Of a stretch of DNA of 20,834 nucleotides, positions 8,405 through 16,533 are shown piece by piece (positions within the stretch are counted from its first letter, which is position 1; each line of letters begins with the position of its first letter). The position numbers and the translations under genes are program-made. This stretch comes from Baffinella frigidus (Eukaryota > Cryptophyceae > Cryptomonadales > Baffinellaceae), in contig MU646432.1 of assembly GCA_026770585.1 (NCBI GenBank), positions 174,115 through 194,948 of the forward strand, read 5' to 3'. A model generated the notes under the pieces. It worked only from the letters and a program-made list of their open reading frames with translations, ran no database searches and had not been told where the DNA came from.

Positions 8405-11400
8405 CGCGCGCGAGAGAGAGAGAGAGCGCGCGACCTTTGTGAGTAAGAGAGAGAGAACGTGTCCTGCTGGTTACCTACAGGTTGCTATCGCGCTGAGATC
8501 CCTCTGGGTTTCGTGGTTCGGGGTGAGGGTTTTCGGGTTTTCAGGTTCCGGGTTCCGGGTTTCGTGGTTAGGGTTTTCGGGTTCCGGGTTTCGTTTTTAG
8601 GGGTTAGGGGTCAGGGGTTTCGGGTTTCATGGTTGGGGGTTGGGGGTTTCGGGTTGCAGCACGCGAGACGCACCAGCGGCGAATTCAGCAAGAGGCTTTG
8701 GAGTTTAGAGTTTAGGGCGTCGGGTTCAGGGTTTAGAGACGAGGATTCCGGGTTTCGGGTGATACCGGCAGCGCAGCGACAGGCCACACGAGGCTAGAAA
8801 TGGGACCATTTAAAATGTGGGGTTGTTAAATTCAGTACCAGTCACGGGCAGGTTTGGTCACGTTGCTGGGGGAATTCCCCCAGCAACGTGACCAAACGCC
8901 CCTATTTGTGTGAAAATTACTACATACCTTTTTTTCTTCTTCACTTGTAAAAGAATCCCAGTTTTAAAATGGTCACATTTCTAGCCTTCAGTGGGGGTTC
9001 TCCGTGCGGAAGGCGTTGTCAAACAAAAGCTTTGTGCTTTCGTGTTTCGTGCTTTGTGTTTCGGGGGTTCCGGTTTCGTGCTTCAGCTTTCGGGTTTCGC
9101 CTATCGGGTTGAACCCTGTACATCAGTTCTCAGGTTTCGGGTTCCGGATTCAGGGTTGTTTCGGGTTTTGGGTGATACCGGCGGTTCCGGGTTTCGGGTC
9201 CCGGGTTTCGGGTTCCGGGTTTCGGGTCCCGGGTTTCGGGTTCCGGGTAAAAAAAGCTGTGCAGGGGTTTCGGGTTTCGGGTGAAACCCTTGTGGTTGAG
9301 GGTTTCGGGTAATACCCGCGGCGAGCGCGGCGACCGGGCTCTCCTTGCGGGAGGCGATCACCAAGAAGAGGCTTCGGGTTTCGGGTTTCGGGTTTCAGCG
9401 TTCGGGTTTCAGCGTTCGGGTTTCGGGTTTCGGGTTTCGGGTTTCGGGTAGAACCCTGCTCAGATATTTGCGGTTCCGGGTTTCGGGTGAAACCCTTGTG
9501 GTTTCGGGTTTCGGGTAATACCCGCGGCGAGCGCGGCGACCGGGCTCTCCTTGCGGGAGGCGATCACCAAGAAGAGGCTGCGGGTTTCGGGTTTCGGGTT
9601 TCGGGATTCGGGTTCCGGGTTCTGGGTTTCAGGTTTCGGTTTCGGCTATCGGGAAGAACCCTGCACAGACATGTGCGGTTCCGGGTTTCGGGTCAAACCC
9701 GTGTGGGTTCGGGTCTATTGGCTTACCTAGTACAGGAGTTTCCGGTTCGGGTTTCGGGTGATACCCGCGGCGAGCGCGGCGACAGGGCTCTCCTTGCGCG
9801 AGGCGTTGACAAAGTGGTCGTAGAGCGCGAAAGTCAACAGCGGCTCCGGCAGCTCCGCGAGCCTGATGTGCGCCAAAAACTCATGCTCCCATTCGTGTCC
9901 CGAGTTTGTACCACGGGGGGGTCGATTCCGGGGGGGGCGCTGGTACAAATCCGCGAAACGGCCTCTATCAAATACGCTCTGGGGGTGGCGGGTTGAGGGC
10001 AAAGTGGTCGTGGAGCGCTAAAGTGGTCGTAGAGCGCAAACGTCAACAGCGGCTCGGGTAGATCCGCGAGCTTGATTCCGATCCGGATCACTGAATCAGT
10101 TCCACTTGTTATGCTGTGTGAGGCTATGATTCGGTGAATGTTAGGATGGATAGGCTGTGTAAGGCATAAAACCCATGCCTAATATAGCATCAAGTGGGTG
10201 TAGGGTTCAGGGTTTTAGGGTGGAACGACTGACGGAGCATTGCCGGCGACGTGCATGTTGTCGCTGCGCTGCTCCGCCAGTGGTCCCACACTAAACCCTA
10301 AACCCTAAACCCTGAACCCTAAACCATGCACGTCGCCACTCGCCGCAAGGTCAACGTCTCCCGGCCCCTACTAGGGTAGCCCCCAACCCCATGACCCCAG
10401 GTTGGGATTCGGGTGTAGGGGACCAACCTCCTCCAGGTGAAGGGAGAAGGGCGAAGGGGGGGACACTCCCTACAGTAATCCCACGCCCTAGAACCTAGAA
10501 CCTAGAACCTTAACCCCTAGAACCTGGAACCTAAACCCCAAACCCTACACCAACCTCCTCAGGGTTGAGGGTTTGGGAATGAAGGATAGTGAGGAGAAGG
10601 GAGAGACCACTGACGGAGGAGCGCGGCAACAACATGCACGTCGCCACTCGCGTCCGTTTCGTACCGATAAAGGGCTATACAAGTAGTTATATAGTCTCTG
10701 CAAATATTGTACTAGGGCTGAGAGCTGATGTACAGGGTTCTACCCGATAGCCGAAACCCAAAAGCTGAAACACGAAGTTGTACCAGGGCTCCAACGCCCA
10801 TGACGCTGAGGAGAAGAGGACCCTACACCAACCTCCTCAGGGTTGAGGGTTTAGGAATGAAGGATAATGAGGAGAGGGGAGAGACCACTGGCGGAGGAGC
10901 GCGGCAACAACGTGCACGTCACCGATCGGCGATCGCCGATCGCCGCCAGGTCCACGTCCCCCAGCCCCTACTCCCTACCCTGGGCCCTAGGCCCCCCAGG
11001 CCCTAGGCCCTAGACCCCAAACTCTAACCCACCCTCCTCAGGGTTGAGCGTTCCAGGGTTTAAGGTTTAGGGTGTAATCTTTAGGGTCTAGGGAAGAAGG
11101 AGGAGAGGGGAGAGACCACTGGCGGAGGAGGGCGGCGACAACGTGCACGTCACCGATTGCCGCGAGGTCGACGTCTCCCAGCCCCTGGTCCAGCCCCTGC
11201 AAACGCACGCGGGGCCTCGGTTACCGATCGGACGCATTTCGATGCTACACAGCCACTGGTATAGCCCTGTTCTGGCACAAAAAAAATGTGACCGGAACCT
11301 GTTTGCAGCTGGCAGGCTACCACATTGACCTTATCTCAGAAAACGAGTTCTAAAACTCGTTTTCTGAAGTCAATTCCCCTACAAATTCGTCAACTTATTC

Positions 11401-12812
11401 TTTACTCTCCGCATAAGTTGACAAATTTGTAGAGGAATTGACTTAAGAAAACGAGTTTTAGAACTCGTTTTCTGAGATAAGACCTCAATCAAACGTCAAC
11501 TCTACTGCAAGTTCCCCGGATTCCGGGGAAGTTGACTTTTGATGTCTGGGCAAGTTCCTCAGAGCGCTGCGGGGAGGAGTTGAGTTTTGATTGACCCCCT
11601 TCAGATATGGCGTGGAGGCGACCTTGGCGGATTTGGGACGCAGGGTTTGGGACTGCGGCGACGCTCTTGACGACTTGGCCGTTGGGGCGGTTCATGAAGA
11701 GCCGCTCGCTCCTCTAAAATACATATACATCCCTTTCCTGGTACAAACTGGGCACGACTCGTGTGCCGTCTGGTACAAAACGGACGCGACCGGGAGATAT
11801 TTGCGGGTTTCGGGAGCCGACCTTGGCCACGCTCTTGACAACTTGGCCGTTAGGGCGGTTCATGAAGAGACGCTCGCTCCGCTGCGAAACTGCGATCCGC
11901 GATTCGGGTTTAGGGATGAGTATGGATGGGGCGTGTGGGTTAGGGTTTAGGGGTTTAGGGTTTGGGGTTTGGGGTTTAGGGTTTAGGGTTTAGGGTTTAG
12001 GGTTTAGGGTGTAGGGTTTAGGGTGTAGGGTTTAGGGTTTAGGGTTCAGGGTTTAGGGTTTAGGGTGTAGGGTTTAGTGGGCGTGGGGTTCGGGGTTTAG
12101 GGGTTGGGGGTTAGGGTTTAGTGATTAGGGTTTAAGGTGTAGGGTTCTGCTGCGAGACTGCGCGCGGATGCGGCCGGGAACCGGTCACCACGCAGGGCCG
12201 GAGGGGGGGTATTCAAAAGTCATTTTTCAAGGGAAACCGGTGTTCAAAAGTCAATTTTAAGATTAAAACGGCTCCAAGAACGCAGAAACGGCTCCAAGAA
12301 CGCACATGGAATACCCTACCTAGAGCCTGGCGTGGGAGTTCTTCCGGACGATTATTGAACTTGAATACGATTTGGCAACGAAAATTACTACACACATGTT
12401 TTACTATTATTTGTGCGCACCAATTGTGTAGTAATTTTCGTTGCGAGATCGTATTCAACTTGAATACTCGGCAGGATCAGATTGCCACCAAGCACAAATC
12501 TGAGATACGCCACCTACTAAATCACCCCCCAGCGCTTTTAAGGGAGGCGTGATCGGTGAAGGGGGGGGCCTGCTCGAGGCAAAAAAACAAACAAGATCTT
12601 CCCGCCCAGAACACTCATGCTCCCATACCGCATCCCACATTTGTACCAGAAGGGGGTCGATTCCCGCCCCCCCGCCGGTACAAATCCGCGAAACGCCCTG
12701 TATCAAATAACCCCCCAGCGCTTATCAGAGGCGGGGTTTGACGAGTGGGGGTCCTGCTCGAGATAGAGGAGGATTTTGTCGAGGATGGCCGGGAAGCATC
12801 ACGCTCCCAAAC

Positions 12813-12849
<37 letters not shown>

Positions 12850-15800
12850 CCCCCCGGATTCGTACCACGGGGGGTTCTTCCCTGCTCAAAAGTTGACGGA
12901 TCTGTACCGCACGCCCATCATGTCAACTTTAGGATAGTACCTGAGGCGGGGTCCGTGAAGTGGGGGTCCTGCTCGAGGTAGAGGAGAATTTTCTCGAGGA
13001 TGGCCGGGACGCGCGCCTGGGGACGTGACTCCCCCGACACGTCCCGGTACCTGCGAACCAGACATTGATAATTAGTCAACTAGCTGCGAACCAGACCTTG
13101 GATTAGGTAACGTGAAGGTAGCTGCGCACGAGGGGTGAGTTTAGACAACGTGGAGGTAGTTGCGAACAAGACCGTTTTTCAGTCAACGGCAAGGCATCTG
13201 CGAACGAGGGGGTCGTTAGATGGCCGGGACGCGCGCCTGGGGACGTGACTCCCCGGACACGTCCCGGCACCTGCGATCAAGATGAGATTTAGTCAACGTG
13301 GTAGTTGCGAACAAGACCTTAATTGGTCAGTTAGTCGGCGTAGCTGCCAACGAGAGAGGTTGTTTAGTCAACGTTAGCTGCGAATGGGAGGTTATTTAGT
13401 CAACGTCAGCTGCGAACGAGGGGCTGATTAGTCAACCGTGAGGAGGATTTTCTCGAGAATGACGCCTCGCACGTCCCGGTACCTGCACACGAGACATTCA
13501 ATTAGTTTAATTAGTCAACGCAGCTGAGCACAAGGCCTTAATAATTAGTCGACGTATCTGCGAACGGGTGAGGTTGCTTAGTCAACGTCAAGGTTGCTGC
13601 GCACAAGAGAATGTTTAGTCAACGGCAACGTAGCTGCGAACGAGGGGTTGTTTAGTCAACATCAACTTTTTTTAGTCAACGGTGAGGAGGAGACTTGGAG
13701 GCACGCAAATCCCTGGACACGTCCCGGTAGCTGCGAACAAGGCCCGGTAGCGTACACGACCATAATAATTAGTCAACTTCGACGCAGAATACGGTGTTTA
13801 GTCCCAACGGACACGCCACTCAGAACACTACGAGGATCATTCTAAAATTAATTATTGGATTGTTTCTTAGGAAACACGCCAAAAGTCACCAGTTGTTGGT
13901 TGGTCAAGGTACACCAGATATCCGAGGCGGGCGTGCCTTGTAGTCTTTTGAGCGGTAGCTGCGAATTAGTCAACATCAAAGTAGCTGCGAATTAGTCAAC
14001 ACCAAGGTAGCTGCGATTGAGAGGCGGTTTAGTCTACGGTGGGGGGGCGGCGTGGATTACTCAAGAGATGGGGGCGTCTCGGCGCTCGACTCCCCGGACA
14101 CGTCCCGGTAGCTGCGAACAAGACCCTTACATTAGTCAACTTTGACATAGCTGCAAACCAGGCATTAGTTAGTCAACCGTAACGGCGCTGCGCACGAGAG
14201 GTTGTTTAGTCAACGTAGCTGCGCACGAAACCTTAATTAGTCAACGTCGACGTAGGTGCCAACGAGAGATTGTTTAGTCAACGGCGCGGATGAGACACGG
14301 ATTGAGGGTTGCGACCAACAAAAGGGGGGGGGGGGGTTGGTCAACGTTCATTGGGAAACCCACGGAAAGTTCGATAGTTTCCCTACGGATTTAGGAAGGA
14401 CCTACCTACCGTAGGCCGTAGGGCTCCTAGGACCAAAATGTCCTAGGATTTTGGCCTACGGTAGGAGGTCCTAGGCAATGCCGTAGGAGAAACTACCGAA
14501 CTTCCCGTGGGTTTTACGACTAACGTAGTCGACGCAGCTGCGCACGAGGGGTTAGTTAGTCACCGTCATCTGCGATGGGGTTATTTAGTCAACGGGGTTA
14601 TTTAGTCGCAGCTAGGGGTTATTTAGTTCGCAGCTAGGGGTTATTTAGTCAACGTCAGCTGACGTTGACTACGACGTCGTGAGGTTAGTTAGTCAACGGC
14701 GAGGAGTAGATATAGATTAGCCAACAGATGTGGGGGTTTGGGGTTCGGGTATAGGGTATAGGGTATAGGGTATAGGGCATAGGGTATAGGGTATAGGGTA
14801 TAGGGCATAGGGTATAGGGTGAAGGGTTCATGGTCTAGAGTTTAGGGGTTCGGGTTTCGGGTTTCGACCCAAGAGTCTGTATCGCTCGAATCTACGTGTA
14901 GAGTTTAGGGTTTCGGGTATCGGGTTTTGGGTTTCGGGTTTCGGGTTTCGGGTTTCAGGATTCGGGATTCGGGTTTCGGGGTTGGGGTGCGCACGCGACA
15001 GCGTCGATAGGCACGCCGAAGGACGCGTTGTGGTTCAGGAGCGACTTGGCGTTGACCTGTCAGAGGATGAGGGGGGCGGGGAGGGATTCAGAGAGAGCGA
15101 GAGCGAGCGAGAGAGGGAGAGAGAGAGAGAGAGAGCGCGCGCGCGAGAGAGCGAGAGAGAGAGCGAGAGAGAGAGAGCGAGAGGGAGAGAGAGAGAGAGA
15201 GATTCGGAGAGGGGGGGATACATCTGAGGGAGAGAGACCGATGGAGAGAGCGGGCGAGAGAGATTCAGAGAGCGAGAAAGGTGTCATGATATCCACACAG
15301 GAGGCTTCGCAGATCGGTCCATGCATGTTCGTGGTACTACTGGAGAATTGCTCGGTACATAGACATCTTATTGCACGGCCAGGGCGGAGTTTTTGTTTTA
15401 GTCAACTCACCTGCGAATGGGAAGTAAAGAAGTACACGTTCTGTGTACCTCGTTTCTAAAGTTGACAGATTTGTGGGTGAATTGACTTTCACAAAATCTC
15501 CGGCCTGGCAGTGTATTACCCGACATTTCGACCAGATTTCTGGTCGAAGTGTCCTTCGAAGCCCACTGTGTCAGCTGTGGAGATGAGAGCGACTTGGCGT
15601 TTACCTGCCCCCGGACCAGGAGAGAGAGATGTGTCGATAGTTGGTGGAGAGACGGAGAGAGAGAGAGAGATGTGATAGCGGGGTTGATGGAGAGAGAGGG
15701 GGGGAGAGCGGCGTTTCAAAGGTTGACAGTAATTGACTTTTGACAGGGCGAACCTCACAAGGCATCTTAGCCTGCTTCGCGGCAAGCTCTTGGAAGGCAT

Positions 15801-16418
15801 CGCCAAAAGTCAATTCCCCGGAAGGGATAAGGGGGATTGTTCACTTTTGGGATAGTTCGGCGCCCTTTCGCCCGAACACCCAAACGTTAATGGATGAGTC
15901 CCGCCCGAACACCCAAACGTTAATGGATGAGTCCCGCCCGAACACCCAAACGTTGGATTTTTTGTGTCGCCCGAACACCCAAACGTTGACGGATGATCAC
16001 CACCAAAACACGGGGGGGGGGATTAACTTTCGGGACGTTCTTGTAAAGCGACTATCCTAAGTCCTTTCCAGGGGTTCGGGGTTCGGGTGTCGGGCTCCGG
16101 GTTTCGGGGTTCGGGTTTCGGGTTTCGGTTTTCGGGTTTCGGGGTTCAGGTTTCGGTTTTCAGGTTTCAGGGTTTCGGGTTTCGGGTTTCGGTTTTCGGG
16201 TTTCGGGTTTCGGTTTTCGGTTTTCGGGTTTCGTGGTTCGGGTTTCGGTTTTCGGTTTTCGGTTCTCGGGTTTCGGGTTTCGGGTTTCGGGTTTCGGGAA
16301 CCTTGGAGAGGTTCTTGGCCTGCTTCGCGGCAAGCTCTTTGGCTTGCGTGATCTGCGGCTCGGCTGCCATGCGTGCCTGCACGAGAGAGAGAGAGAGAGA
16401 GAGAGTGAGAGAGAGAGA

Positions 16419-16449
<31 letters not shown>

Positions 16450-16462
16450 TGTGTGTGTGTGA

Positions 16463-16495
<33 letters not shown>

Positions 16496-16496
16496 T

Positions 16497-16533
<37 letters not shown>

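Noticed and set aside
11905-12150. Chromosome end (true telomere)
   Set aside because: The run is short, degenerate and interstitial, with gene exons continuing on both sides.
13017-14710. CRISPR-like array (short repeat with variable spacers)
   Set aside because: Spacing is irregular, repeats are degenerate, there are no cas genes, and the DNA is eukaryotic with introns.
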